From NCBI GenBank assembly GCA_050951845.1, contig JBMNJV010000004.1:369052-433051 (forward strand): a stretch of 64,000 bases of DNA. The letters run 5' to 3'. Below, in pieces: positions 24,780-34,255 of the stretch; position 1 is the first letter of the stretch; each line of letters opens with the position of its first letter. The notes under the pieces were generated by a model. It worked only from the letters and a program-made list of their open reading frames with translations, made no database searches and was not told where the DNA came from. The DNA comes from UBA5436 sp050951845 (lineage in GTDB: Bacteria; Bacillota; Clostridia; Saccharofermentanales; DTU023). The translations under genes and the position numbers were made by a program.

Positions 24780-26643
24780 GCCAATTCTCCAGAACGGAAT
24801 TTTCCGTTATAAAACGACCTAAATTCCATTGTTCAGCATTCATTAAAGTAAATCCGTTAATTGAAGTAAAATCGAAGTGTATATAACTATTAGCATAGAA
24901 GTTATATGTATTCGGTCCTTCGCCGTAAAAAGTACAATAGCCCGAATTCAACAAAAAATGTAATTTATCTTCATCATTATAAACATGCGAACCGCCCGGG
25001 AAAACCAAACAGGCAACTTCACCCACATACTGCTTTGCCGCGGCATTCCACTGCTCAACATTCTGTTGTAAATCATCTAAAGAAAGAGACCCGAGGTCAT
25101 CACCGCTATAAGTTCCGTTGCAAAAAGTAAATCCGTGTTCCAGTAAGGCTGAAATTACAACTTCTAAATCGCCCGATTGTAATTGATAAAACTTATTTTT
25201 TTCTTCCTGCGTTTTATCAGTCAAAATGTAATCTTCCAAACCTAATTCAGCATTTCTTTTAATTATATTTTGTGTCTGCTGTTCATTAATTGTATAACCC
25301 AATATATTTTCATTAACCGTAAGTGCAATCCTGGCTTTAGCACCGTTAAAGCTGAAGTCTGAATGTTCTGCGATGAAGTTTTCCAAAATGCTGATGCAAT
25401 CTTGGTTTTCAACAGCTGTTTCAGGTTTGTTGGCACTTAATCTGCTGACAAACTGATTAGTTTCCGCATGATATGCCAGCTGCTCGGCAGAACCTGATTC
25501 CCGATATTGAGTTGAATATTGATATTGATCAAAGATTAAAACCAAAGGCTTTTTGCCTGCAGGAACTAATACTTGCGGATAGTCTTCAGGATAGTTCATA
25601 AAAGTTTCGCCTGAAATTAATACATAATCTTTCTGATAAAGCTCATTTAATAAGTTCTCAAACTCCTGAGGTGTAAGCAAACCGGTTTCAGCAAAAGTTT
25701 TATACGGACCCTGTTTCGCTCGTTCCGTATCTAACGTCAGCGGTCTGATTGCCAGATGTTCAACATTTTGTTCCCAAGTTACTATCCGATTCGGTAATTT
25801 ATCATTACAGATTTGTAGTTTTTCAATAATTTCCGGCTGATCAGGAAATGCATCAAACAAGCGATCGAGAATTTGTTTGGCAGAATAATAACGACCTCCG
25901 AAAATATGCTGATCAGCTATGTCAATTAAATCCCGATAAATTTCTTCTTGAAAAATTTTCAACCGGTATCCTGCATAGTCTTGGGCAAATCTTCCTAAAT
26001 CATGATTATTGGCTATTTCCTGCCATTTTTTCCAGGCAATATTCCAGTCCTCTATATTACTGATTTCGGTTGCCGCTTCAAATTCCGCCGCCGCGAGTTT
26101 TAAATTTTCTTCCTGATTCAATAAATTATCGACATTTACTTTAAGATTGGGAAAATTCTGAAAAGAACTTAAAACATGTTTCCAATGATCATAATCGATT
26201 TTCTGATCCAGCCAGGCTTCCGTTTCCTTATTCAATACCGGTGAAACGGCCGCAGCGGTTAACTCTTCAAGACCCGCAATAAATGTCTTGTCTTTCTCAC
26301 TCAAATTGTCACCTAGTTTTAAACGTTCGAAAATTTGATTGACTCTAGACTCAACTATCTTTTCATATGAAGATTGTAAATTTCGGTAACGCTCTTTTTC
26401 CTCAGATGACTCACTGCTTGAAATGGCGGAATTCTGGACTTCCCGATACAATTCCAAAGCCTCCTGATATTTGCCCTGATCAAGGTATGATTCAAATGAA
26501 CTCTCATATTCAACTTGCTTATTATATCGCACAATAAAATACAAGCTGATTACAACTGCAAGTAATACCAGACCAAGCAAAATTATTTTTCCGGATTTCC
26601 TTTTTTCTTTAAACGTATTTTCTTTAAACGTATATTTATTCAT
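24772..26643 (-). CDS. Membrane-anchored, degenerate polysaccharide-deacetylase-like protein
   Basis: A 623-residue protein: basic N-terminus, one membrane helix (about 19-39), an alpha-helical TPR-like region (about 40-280), then a domain resembling a clostridial NodB-type deacetylase family (PLVLIFDQYQY, DFSFNGAKARIALTVNENILGYTI, LVFPGGSHVYN). The usual metal-binding elements look lost: FDD has become FDQ, and the expected SHxxxH motif aligns with FCNGTYSGD. It probably faces outside the membrane and binds glycan rather than deacetylating it; this is inference. It overlaps parC by 4 nt and ispH by 8 nt, so it is in one operon with them. Confidence 0.65.
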   Translation of the reverse strand: MNKYTFKENTFKEKRKSGKIILLGLVLLAVVISLYFIVRYNKQVEYESSFESYLDQGKYQEALELYREVQNSAISSSESSEEKERYRNLQSSYEKIVESRVNQIFERLKLGDNLSEKDKTFIAGLEELTAAAVSPVLNKETEAWLDQKIDYDHWKHVLSSFQNFPNLKVNVDNLLNQEENLKLAAAEFEAATEISNIEDWNIAWKKWQEIANNHDLGRFAQDYAGYRLKIFQEEIYRDLIDIADQHIFGGRYYSAKQILDRLFDAFPDQPEIIEKLQICNDKLPNRIVTWEQNVEHLAIRPLTLDTERAKQGPYKTFAETGLLTPQEFENLLNELYQKDYVLISGETFMNYPEDYPQVLVPAGKKPLVLIFDQYQYSTQYRESGSAEQLAYHAETNQFVSRLSANKPETAVENQDCISILENFIAEHSDFSFNGAKARIALTVNENILGYTINEQQTQNIIKRNAELGLEDYILTDKTQEEKNKFYQLQSGDLEVVISALLEHGFTFCNGTYSGDDLGSLSLDDLQQNVEQWNAAAKQYVGEVACLVFPGGSHVYNDEDKLHFLLNSGYCTFYGEGPNTYNFYANSYIHFDFTSINGFTLMNAEQWNLGRFITENSVLENWRD

Positions 26644-28904
26644 GTCTGATTAGATTGATCATCTATATCGGTTAAACTCATCTGTTTTGCCGACATATCT
26701 TCTTCCTTTATAAATCGACCTGCCGCCGGCAAAGTCCTGACACGATAATAATCGAGATCATATTTTTCAGGAAATTGTTCGGCATAACCCAGATAATCAA
26801 CTTGGTGTTTGTCGCGTAAAGCCATGATTTTATTACCTTGTGAATTTCTGGTAGCTTTAAGTCCGATCCGGTCACTTTCAAGCAAAATCATTCTGTTCTG
26901 ATCATTTTGCATAATAATATCTTTACCGGAATTTTCCTCTTCTTGATAAAGAATCCCGATCAAAGGCGAACCGTCATAGAAAGCATTTCTTAGCTTACGT
27001 CTATTCGTCTTGGTATAATAATTCTCCACTGCAATTTTTACGCATCGTCCGTCGGCAAATCCCAAAATCAAATATCCTTCGTATTTTTCCGATGTGACAT
27101 GGATAGCAATTACCTTTTCATCTGCACCCAGTTCCAGCAGATTCGGAGTATACTCCCCTAATTCCGAAGGTTTTGCATCTTGGATTTCATATGCATTAAG
27201 TTTATAGACTTCACCTTGATTTGTGAAGAATAATACTTCGGACTTGTTAGTCGCTTCAATATCCTGAATGATCCGGTCATTCTCTTTCAATCTTAAATCA
27301 CCTGCACTGCGTAAAGATGTCAAAGCTATTTTCTTTAAATATCCTTCAGCCGTATAGAAAAATCTGAGATTGTAATCTTCGATGAAATCCTCTTCTTCAG
27401 CAATTTCAATTTTATCTTCTGCTATAATTTGCGTTAAGCGTTCTCTGCCATATTTATTCGCAACGTCTTTTAATTGCTTTTTAATTTCCTGATTAAGTTT
27501 TCGCCGATTTCCGATAATCTTTTGCAAACGTTCGATCTCAGCTTCCAAATCAGCAATATCTTTAATTCTGCGAATGATATATTCCTGATTTAATTGACGC
27601 AATTTAATTTCAGCAACTGCTTCCGCCTGTACCTGATCTATTAAAAATCCTGCCATTAAACGCGGAATAACCTGATCATCTTTTTCAGTTTCCCGCACAA
27701 TTTTAATTGCTTTATCTATATCGAGCAAAATTGCTTCCAAACCCTTAAGAACATGCAATTTTTTTTGATTTTCGTCAATTTCAAAAGCGAATTCGGCAGT
27801 TAAACATTCCCGCCGCCATGCCAACCATTCAAATAAGATATCTCTTACACCCAAAACTTGAGGTTTGCCTTTAATCAGAAGGTTGAAATTACATGGAAAA
27901 TTGCTCTGCATTGCCGTAACCGAGAATAATTTTTGAACCAATAATTCGGGATCGGCAGACGGCCGATAGTCAATTGTCAATTTCAGACCGTTGAGATCTG
28001 TGTCATCACGTATGTTAACAACTTCTTTCAGCTTGCCCTTTTTACTTTGTTCTATAACATCTTCCATAATAGCTTCAACTGTCGTTGAATAAGGAATTTC
28101 TGTAACTTCAATACATCTGTTTTTAGTATCTATCTGATAAACTGCCCGCATTTTAATTGAGCCGCGACCGTTTTCATAAACATTTTTCATCACATCTTCT
28201 TCGTAAATAATATTTGCACCGGTGGAAAAATCAGGAGCCGGCATATATTGAAAAAGATCAGCTTCTTTATCATCAATTAAGGCACAAGTTGCTTCACAAA
28301 CTTCACGTAAATTAAATGAACAAATATTGGAAGCCATACCGACAGCTATACCCTGATTGGCATTAACTAAAATAGTCGGAAAAGTCACCGGTAATAAAAC
28401 CGGTTCCCGGAAAGTTCCGGAATAATTGTCTGTAAATTCGACTGCATTCTTATTTAAACCGGAAAAAATTGTTTCACAACTCTTATCCAGCCTCGCTTCA
28501 GTATATCGATATGCGGCATATTGCATATCTCTGGAGTAAACCCGGCCGAAATTTCCTTTTGAATCGATCCAGGGATTGATCAATGCACCGTTACCTCTGG
28601 TCATTCTGACCATGGTTTCATAAATTGCCTGATCACCATGCGGATTCAATGCCATAGTTTGACCTACAATATCGGCACTTTTAGCGCGCGGACCTTTCAT
28701 CAGACCCATGCGATACATTGTATAGAGCAATTTGCGGTGTGATGGTTTAAAACCGTCAATTTCCGGAATAGCTCTTGAGACAATGACACTCATTGCATAA
28801 GGCATATAGTTGCTTTTCAAAGTTCTGGTGATCGGTGAACGTTCCACTAAATCAATATAGTCTGAATGATCAATCTTAATATCTTTTTCTTTATCTTTAC
28901 TCAT
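26640..28904 (-). CDS. parC: DNA topoisomerase IV subunit A (ParC-type)
   Basis: DNA-cleaving subunit of a type IIA topoisomerase. The N-terminal winged-helix domain has PHGDQAIYETMVRM and the active-site Tyr in QYAAYRYTEARL (near residue 130). A coiled-coil tower (about 430-500) and C-terminal beta-propeller repeats follow. No GyrA-box sequence is seen, supporting a decatenase rather than a gyrase. 754 residues. It belongs to the divergent ParC-like type common in Clostridia. It starts two bases after parE ends and overlaps the next gene as ATGA. Confidence 0.9.
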   Translation of the reverse strand: MSKDKEKDIKIDHSDYIDLVERSPITRTLKSNYMPYAMSVIVSRAIPEIDGFKPSHRKLLYTMYRMGLMKGPRAKSADIVGQTMALNPHGDQAIYETMVRMTRGNGALINPWIDSKGNFGRVYSRDMQYAAYRYTEARLDKSCETIFSGLNKNAVEFTDNYSGTFREPVLLPVTFPTILVNANQGIAVGMASNICSFNLREVCEATCALIDDKEADLFQYMPAPDFSTGANIIYEEDVMKNVYENGRGSIKMRAVYQIDTKNRCIEVTEIPYSTTVEAIMEDVIEQSKKGKLKEVVNIRDDTDLNGLKLTIDYRPSADPELLVQKLFSVTAMQSNFPCNFNLLIKGKPQVLGVRDILFEWLAWRRECLTAEFAFEIDENQKKLHVLKGLEAILLDIDKAIKIVRETEKDDQVIPRLMAGFLIDQVQAEAVAEIKLRQLNQEYIIRRIKDIADLEAEIERLQKIIGNRRKLNQEIKKQLKDVANKYGRERLTQIIAEDKIEIAEEEDFIEDYNLRFFYTAEGYLKKIALTSLRSAGDLRLKENDRIIQDIEATNKSEVLFFTNQGEVYKLNAYEIQDAKPSELGEYTPNLLELGADEKVIAIHVTSEKYEGYLILGFADGRCVKIAVENYYTKTNRRKLRNAFYDGSPLIGILYQEEENSGKDIIMQNDQNRMILLESDRIGLKATRNSQGNKIMALRDKHQVDYLGYAEQFPEKYDLDYYRVRTLPAAGRFIKEEDMSAKQMSLTDIDDQSNQT

Positions 28905-28906
28905 CT

Positions 28907-30892
28907 TTATACAACATCCAACATATCCATATATTTATGACCATGATCGGCGATATATTGTTTACGACCTGCCAAATCATCACCTAACAGCAAATTAAAA
29001 GTATTAAACATTCTGTCTTTATCTTCGGGTATGACTTGAATTAAACGTCTGGTTTCAGGGTTCATGGTCGTCTGCCACATCATTTCCGGTTCATTTTCAC
29101 CCAAACCTTTTGAGCGCTGGATATGAACTCGTCCTTCTGTTAACTTTTCCACAAGATCATTTTTTTCCTGATCGGTATAAGCAAAATACGTTTTTTCAAT
29201 ACCTTTATATGTATTAGTTATCTCAAATAAAGGTGATTCCGCAATATGAATTATACCCTGATCGATCAGAGTCGGAGTCAGACGGTAGAACATAGTCAAA
29301 ATCAATGTTCGGATTTGGTATCCGTCAACATCGGCATCGGTACAGATAATTACTTTATTCCAACGTAATTTTTCCAAATCAAAATCTGAAAGATCGCGAT
29401 TATGTTTAGTATGAATTTCAACTCCGCAACCTAATATTTTCAACAAATCAACAATAATATCACTTTTAAAGATTTGATTGTAACTGGCTTTCAAACAGTT
29501 AAGAATTTTGCCCCTTACAGGTATAACTCCTTGAAACTCCGAATCACGTGCCATTTTAACCGACCCTAAAGCCGAATTGCCCTCAACTATATATAATTCC
29601 CGTTTACTTACATCTTTCGATTTGCAATCCACAAAGTTTTTAATCCGATTGGTCATGTTATCAATTGAAACCATCAGTTTTTTACGGATATTCAGTCTTT
29701 GTTTTTCTGCATTCTCCCGACTGCGTTTGTTAATCAATATTTGATTAATTACCCGTTCAGCGTCATCCGTTTGTTCAATAAACCAGACTTGTAATTTTTC
29801 ACGAATTAATTTAGTCAGGAAACGTTGAATAAACACGTTATTAATTGCTTTTTTTGTTTGATTGGCATATGAAGTAAAACTGGAAAAAGAATTAACCATC
29901 AAAATTAAGCTGTCTTCGATATCGGAAAAGATGATTTTAGATTCATTGTTTTTGTATTTATCACGCTCTTTTATTTCCCGATCAAATTCCGCAACGAAAG
30001 CATTGCGCACTGCTCTGTCCGGCGAACCGCCATGTTCGAGCCAGCTTGAATTGTGATAATAACTAAGCAAATTAGTTTCATTATTAAATGCAAAAGCTAT
30101 ATCAGCCTGTACTTTATATTCTTCTTTGTCGCTGCGATCTTTACCCCAATCTTCACCTGAAAACAGATAACCTTCGGTTAAAGGCGTCCGTGCATTAAGC
30201 TCATTAACATAACCTAAAATACCGTCAGGATATACGAATTCGGTTGTTGATTGATCAATCTTATCAATAAAAATAAATTTTACACCGGAATTAACGATAG
30301 CCTGTTTTTGCAAAACATCGATAAAATAATCCTGAGGAATGTTAATTTCGGTAAAAACATCGTCGTCGGGCAGCCAGCGCTGAATCGTGCCCGTCTTTCT
30401 GCGATTAGTCGGAGTCTTTTTCAAACCGCCGATATTTTCACCTTTTTCAAAATGCAGCTCATACACATAACCGTCTCTGACAACCTCAACATCGAAAAAA
30501 CGTGAAGCATATTGAGTTGCACATGCTCCGAGACCGTTCAAGCCTAAACTGAATTCATAATTTGTACTGTTTTGATCATATTTTCCGCCGGCATACAATT
30601 CACAATATACCAATTCCCAATTATAACGCTGTTCATTTTCATTGAAGTCTACCGGTACGCCTCGACCCTCATCTTCAACCTGGATGCTGCCGTCTTTAAA
30701 TCTGGTTACTGTTATCTTATGTCCGAATCCGGCTCTGGCCTCATCAATTGAATTGGACAAAATTTCAAAAAAAGAATGCTGACAACCGTTCAGATCATCT
30801 GATCCGAATATAACACTCGGTCGCAATCTGACCCGATCAGCACCTTTCAGGGCAAAAATACTCTCATTATCATAACGTTCAGTTTTGCTCAT
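28907..30892 (-). CDS. parE: DNA topoisomerase IV subunit B (ParE-type)
   Basis: ATPase subunit partnering ParC. The GHKL ATP site shows as FFEILSNSIDEARAG, DEGRGVPVDF and GLNGLGACATQYASR. The TOPRIM domain has YIVEGNSALGSVKMARD and TDADVDGYQIRT. The first TOPRIM motif reads EGNSA where EGDSA is usual; the metal-binding Glu is retained. 661 residues. AGAGG lies 7 nt before the ATG. It leads the parE-parC unit; a plausible promoter is at 30928-30957. Confidence 0.9.
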   Translation of the reverse strand: MSKTERYDNESIFALKGADRVRLRPSVIFGSDDLNGCQHSFFEILSNSIDEARAGFGHKITVTRFKDGSIQVEDEGRGVPVDFNENEQRYNWELVYCELYAGGKYDQNSTNYEFSLGLNGLGACATQYASRFFDVEVVRDGYVYELHFEKGENIGGLKKTPTNRRKTGTIQRWLPDDDVFTEINIPQDYFIDVLQKQAIVNSGVKFIFIDKIDQSTTEFVYPDGILGYVNELNARTPLTEGYLFSGEDWGKDRSDKEEYKVQADIAFAFNNETNLLSYYHNSSWLEHGGSPDRAVRNAFVAEFDREIKERDKYKNNESKIIFSDIEDSLILMVNSFSSFTSYANQTKKAINNVFIQRFLTKLIREKLQVWFIEQTDDAERVINQILINKRSRENAEKQRLNIRKKLMVSIDNMTNRIKNFVDCKSKDVSKRELYIVEGNSALGSVKMARDSEFQGVIPVRGKILNCLKASYNQIFKSDIIVDLLKILGCGVEIHTKHNRDLSDFDLEKLRWNKVIICTDADVDGYQIRTLILTMFYRLTPTLIDQGIIHIAESPLFEITNTYKGIEKTYFAYTDQEKNDLVEKLTEGRVHIQRSKGLGENEPEMMWQTTMNPETRRLIQVIPEDKDRMFNTFNLLLGDDLAGRKQYIADHGHKYMDMLDVV

Positions 30893-30927
30893 TAATATTC
30901 CTCTCCAGCATTAAGTTCAACTTAGTA

Positions 30928-30957
30928 ATTATATCACTTTATAATTAATCTTATCAG
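30928..30957 (-). promoter_or_regulatory. Possible promoter for parE-parC
   Basis: On the minus strand CTGATA (-35, four of six consensus bases), 18-bp spacer, TATAAT (-10) about 36 bp before the parE start. The rest of the 279-bp gap up to metY shows no riboswitch I can recognise. Confidence 0.35.
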
Positions 30958-31171
30958 TTTTTCAAAAATTGAGCCTCGCGGCATCTGCATTAATAAAATT
31001 AAACAGAAATATAATCCGAATCAGTCATAACTGATTAAATGACCTGTTTGATTATTGCGCTTACATATTATTAACAGAAAACAGCTTAAATTATTTCGGC
31101 AATTTTTTCAAAACAATGATTATATGTTATTTTATATATTATATTTTAAATTTATCAACTTGAGGTGAATT

Positions 31172-32449
31172 ATGTCTTACAACATTGATACAAAATGTGT
31201 GCAAAGCGGCTGGAATCCGAAAAATACGGAACCGCGCGTTTTGCCGATTATTCAATCAACAACATTTAAGTTTGATTCCAGTGAAGATATGGCCAAGTGT
31301 TTTGATTTAGAAGAAAGTAATTATTTTTATACACGTTTACAAAACCCGACAAATGATGCGGTGGCAAATAAAATTGCCGCTCTTGAAGGAGGAGTTGCCG
31401 CAATGCTGACTTCGTCCGGACAAGCTGCGACTTTTTATTCGATTGTCAATATTTGTAATGCGGGCGATCATGTGGTAAGTTCTTCGGCTGTCTATGGCGG
31501 AAGTTATAACTTGCTTGCACATACGATGAGAGACCTGGGAATTGAAGTAACTTTTGTCGAACCTGACTGCTCTGAAGCGGAGCTCGATGCGGCTTTTACA
31601 CCCGGGACCAAATGTGTCTTCGGTGAAACTCTGGCAAATCCCGCATTAAAAGTTTTAGATATTGAAATGTTTGCTAAAGTGGCACATCAACATCGCGTGC
31701 CCTTAATTGTCGATAATACTTTCCCGACTCCGATAAACTGCAGACCTATAGAATGGGGAGCTGATATTGTAATTCACTCTACCACCAAATATATGGACGG
31801 TCATGCCACTTCAGTCGGCGGTGCGGTAGTTGACAGCGGTAATTTTGATTGGCAGGCCAATACCGACAAATTTCCCGAACTCACTACACCTAATACTACC
31901 TATCATGGAACCATTTTTACTGAAACTTTTGGCAAGGCAGCATATATCGGCAAAATGATCACTACCTTAATGCGTGATTTAGGCTCAATTCCTTCTCCGC
32001 ATAATTCGTTTTTGTTAAATATCGGTTTGGAAACTCTCCATCTGCGGATGGAAAGGCATTGTGCCAATGCCCGCAAAGTTGCCGATTATTTGAAACACAA
32101 CTCTAAAGTAACCTGGATTAAATATCCGGATTTGAAAGATGATGACGATCATCAACTTGCTCAAAAATATTTACCCGACGGGTCCAGCGGAGTTATTATT
32201 TTCGGTGTTCAAGGCGGACGTGCCGGTGCTACAAAATTCATGGATTCCTTGAAACTTGCTGCAGTGGTTACTCATGTTGCGGATTGCAGAACTTGCGTTT
32301 TACACCCGGCTTCTACAACCCATCGCCAAATGAACGATCAGGAATTGGAAGCAGCCGGTGTCAAACCCGACTTAATCCGCTTTTCAGTCGGCATTGAAAA
32401 TGTTGACGATATTATTGCCGATATCGATCAGGCTTTAGCCCAAGTGTAA
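31172..32449 (+). CDS. metY: O-acetylhomoserine sulfhydrylase MetY
   Basis: PLP enzyme of the Cys/Met metabolism family that makes homocysteine from O-acetylhomoserine and sulfide. Motifs: YFYTRLQNPTNDAVANKIAA, SSSAVYGGSYNLL, and the PLP lysine in HSTTKYMDGH (about residue 209). C-terminal SVGIENVDDIIADIDQAL is typical. Length 425 is normal for MetY. GAGGTG lies 5-6 nt before the ATG. No SAM riboswitch or T-box is recognisable upstream. It stands alone, convergent with the serpin gene. Confidence 0.94.
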   Translation: MSYNIDTKCVQSGWNPKNTEPRVLPIIQSTTFKFDSSEDMAKCFDLEESNYFYTRLQNPTNDAVANKIAALEGGVAAMLTSSGQAATFYSIVNICNAGDHVVSSSAVYGGSYNLLAHTMRDLGIEVTFVEPDCSEAELDAAFTPGTKCVFGETLANPALKVLDIEMFAKVAHQHRVPLIVDNTFPTPINCRPIEWGADIVIHSTTKYMDGHATSVGGAVVDSGNFDWQANTDKFPELTTPNTTYHGTIFTETFGKAAYIGKMITTLMRDLGSIPSPHNSFLLNIGLETLHLRMERHCANARKVADYLKHNSKVTWIKYPDLKDDDDHQLAQKYLPDGSSGVIIFGVQGGRAGATKFMDSLKLAAVVTHVADCRTCVLHPASTTHRQMNDQELEAAGVKPDLIRFSVGIENVDDIIADIDQALAQV

Positions 32450-32474
32450 AAGGGACGGACTCTTAACTAAATTA

Positions 32475-32542
32475 AAAAAGGTGACAACAGAGCAGCTTTT
32501 GCCATAGTTTATAAGCATAAGTTGAAATATTGTCACCTTTTT
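32475..32542. repeat. Structured repeat, copy 1 (terminator-like hairpin)
   Basis: A perfect 13-bp outer stem, AAAAAGGTGACAA with TTGTCACCTTTTT, encloses a second stem CAGCTTTTGC/GCATAAGTTG (one mismatch, one G-T pair) and a 12-base loop. It lies 25 bp after the metY stop between convergent genes and ends in T on both strands, so it can act as a bidirectional terminator. A second copy begins 82 bp later. Confidence 0.8.
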
Positions 32543-32562
32543 AATTGTATATAACTTGTTTA

Positions 32563-32618
32563 GTGACAACAGAGCAGCTTTTGCCATTATTTATTAGCAT
32601 AAGTTGAAATGTTGTCTC
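32563..32618. repeat. Structured repeat, copy 2
   Basis: Repeats GTGACAACAGAGCAGCTTTT and the rest of copy 1. The inner stem is identical, the outer stem has one mismatch (GTGACAAC with GTTGTCTC), and the loop differs at several positions. The A/T flanks of copy 1 are missing. Confidence 0.8.
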
Positions 32619-32681
32619 CTTAATCTATTTCGTTTTAAATAATAAGTATATTGTAGTAATTGATTAAATTGCAGTAATTAA

Positions 32682-34145
32682 TTAAGGATCAATTTGATTC
32701 ACAATACCGACAAATATCGGCAAACCGCTGATCCCATTAATAACGAATACGAATGGCCGATCTAAAATAAAATCAATTTTTTCTTCCGGCGGCATTGCTG
32801 CACCACAAGTAATCATTGCCGTGAAACTTGCGGCCGTAACCCCCTCTTCATCAATTGCTACTCTGGTTCCTTGTTTGACCAATGATAAATATGCCGGATC
32901 AGAATCATTTGCCAACAATGGTGAAAAATCAGCCTGATCTAATTCAAAAACATCTTTGATTCCCAGATTCTGTAAAGGTTGATTCAAATCAAAATCCGAA
33001 CTGACATCAAATTTAGGTGCACTGAAATTAACAGTCAGAAATTTTTGATCTTCCCATGAATTGTCTTTAATTAGTTGATAGAATTGATCGTTGTTAATCA
33101 CTTCCATAGGTTCAACACCCTGATCCGGTAACATAAACCACATATTACCACCGGATTCCAGAGCTAATCTAACCGCTCCGAAATTTTCCGCCCAATAATA
33201 TGTTTCGCTGTCACTGTGATTCAAAAATTCTATTTCAACATCCTGTTCCAAGCCATGAAAAACGGCTTTTTCAGTCTTGCTTTCAAAAAATTCATTGTCC
33301 CATTTTGCCTGAAACATAACAGTCGAAACCAAACCCAGAATTGTATCCTTTTCAAATTCCAAGTTGCCTGCTTGCTCGGTTAACAGATTACCGGTTTGAG
33401 CATTAATCCAGGAATGTAATTTATCATTGTATTGATCAGATCCCATTTCACCCTGAAATGCAGATGCATAATAATATTTTCCTAAAGCTTCCATTGTGTC
33501 AGTTTGATAGGCATATTCATGATCCAACCAAAATGAATTTGCCAATATACTATTCAAAGCGCCGTCCTGACAATAATTACTATTCCAGATTGCTTCCGCA
33601 TCAGTTCTTAAAGTTGCTATATCTTCGGTTTCCAATAATTTTAAAATTTGTGCTCTGCTTTGACCTTCTGTTGTCTCAGCTAACATAGCTAATGCCATAT
33701 ATAAACTTAAAGGTGAATAAACCGGATTTTTTTGATTTGGTTCTGCCAAAATGGTTTTTGAAGTATTCGCAAAATATCCGTAATAATCACCGGAATAATT
33801 ATCAAGAAAAGCAGCTTGGCGCTCACGATCCTCATTCCATGCCTTATAAACCTGATCAAAACCCTTATCATCAAACTCACCGGTTTTAGTATCAATAAAA
33901 GACATCTCGTCCGGATATGGAGCCATCTGCGGGTAAACAGGACTGACTAATTCCACCTTTTTCAGATCATCAATACTTCTTTGTTCTTCCACACTATCAG
34001 TAGCTTGATTGTTTTCAAGTGAAACCGCGTTTTCATTTTCGTTGTTATTATCATTTTCGGAATTGTTTTTCTGCCCTATATCACAAGCTGTAAATGCCGT
34101 AATCATAATTAACATACTTAAAATAAATGCTAATATTCTTCTCAT
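32682..34145 (-). CDS. Serpin-family protease inhibitor, predicted lipoprotein
   Basis: Serine/cysteine protease inhibitor of the serpin fold, anchored outside the cell. A signal sequence with lipobox FTAC is followed by an Asn/Glu-rich linker (about 30-50), then the serpin body: NPVYSPLSLYMALAMLAETT, NSFWLD, DTILGLVSTVMFQAKWDNEF and the hinge DEEGVTAASFTAMI. The reactive loop continues TCGAAMPPEEKIDF, short by serpin standards, and the C-terminal RPFVFVINGISGLPIFVGIV is canonical. ATG 34145 has GGAGG six bases upstream. About 487 residues. The inhibited protease is unknown. Confidence 0.92.
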   Translation of the reverse strand: MRRILAFILSMLIMITAFTACDIGQKNNSENDNNNENENAVSLENNQATDSVEEQRSIDDLKKVELVSPVYPQMAPYPDEMSFIDTKTGEFDDKGFDQVYKAWNEDRERQAAFLDNYSGDYYGYFANTSKTILAEPNQKNPVYSPLSLYMALAMLAETTEGQSRAQILKLLETEDIATLRTDAEAIWNSNYCQDGALNSILANSFWLDHEYAYQTDTMEALGKYYYASAFQGEMGSDQYNDKLHSWINAQTGNLLTEQAGNLEFEKDTILGLVSTVMFQAKWDNEFFESKTEKAVFHGLEQDVEIEFLNHSDSETYYWAENFGAVRLALESGGNMWFMLPDQGVEPMEVINNDQFYQLIKDNSWEDQKFLTVNFSAPKFDVSSDFDLNQPLQNLGIKDVFELDQADFSPLLANDSDPAYLSLVKQGTRVAIDEEGVTAASFTAMITCGAAMPPEEKIDFILDRPFVFVINGISGLPIFVGIVNQIDP

Positions 34146-34255
34146 CAATAACCTCCAATCTGATAATAAGGTTTAATATTATCTATAAACATATTAGCAA
34201 ATCAGTCTGAAAAACAATTTAAATTTCCCTTAAAATCTATGATTTATGCTATAAA

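Noticed and set aside
26640..30892. DNA gyrase (gyrA/gyrB) identity
   Set aside because: No GyrA-box in the A subunit and the pair resembles the ParC/ParE-like type of Clostridia; gyrase proper is expected elsewhere.
30893..31171. SAM riboswitch or T-box before metY
   Set aside because: None of the conserved core elements are found; the region is plain A/T-rich DNA.
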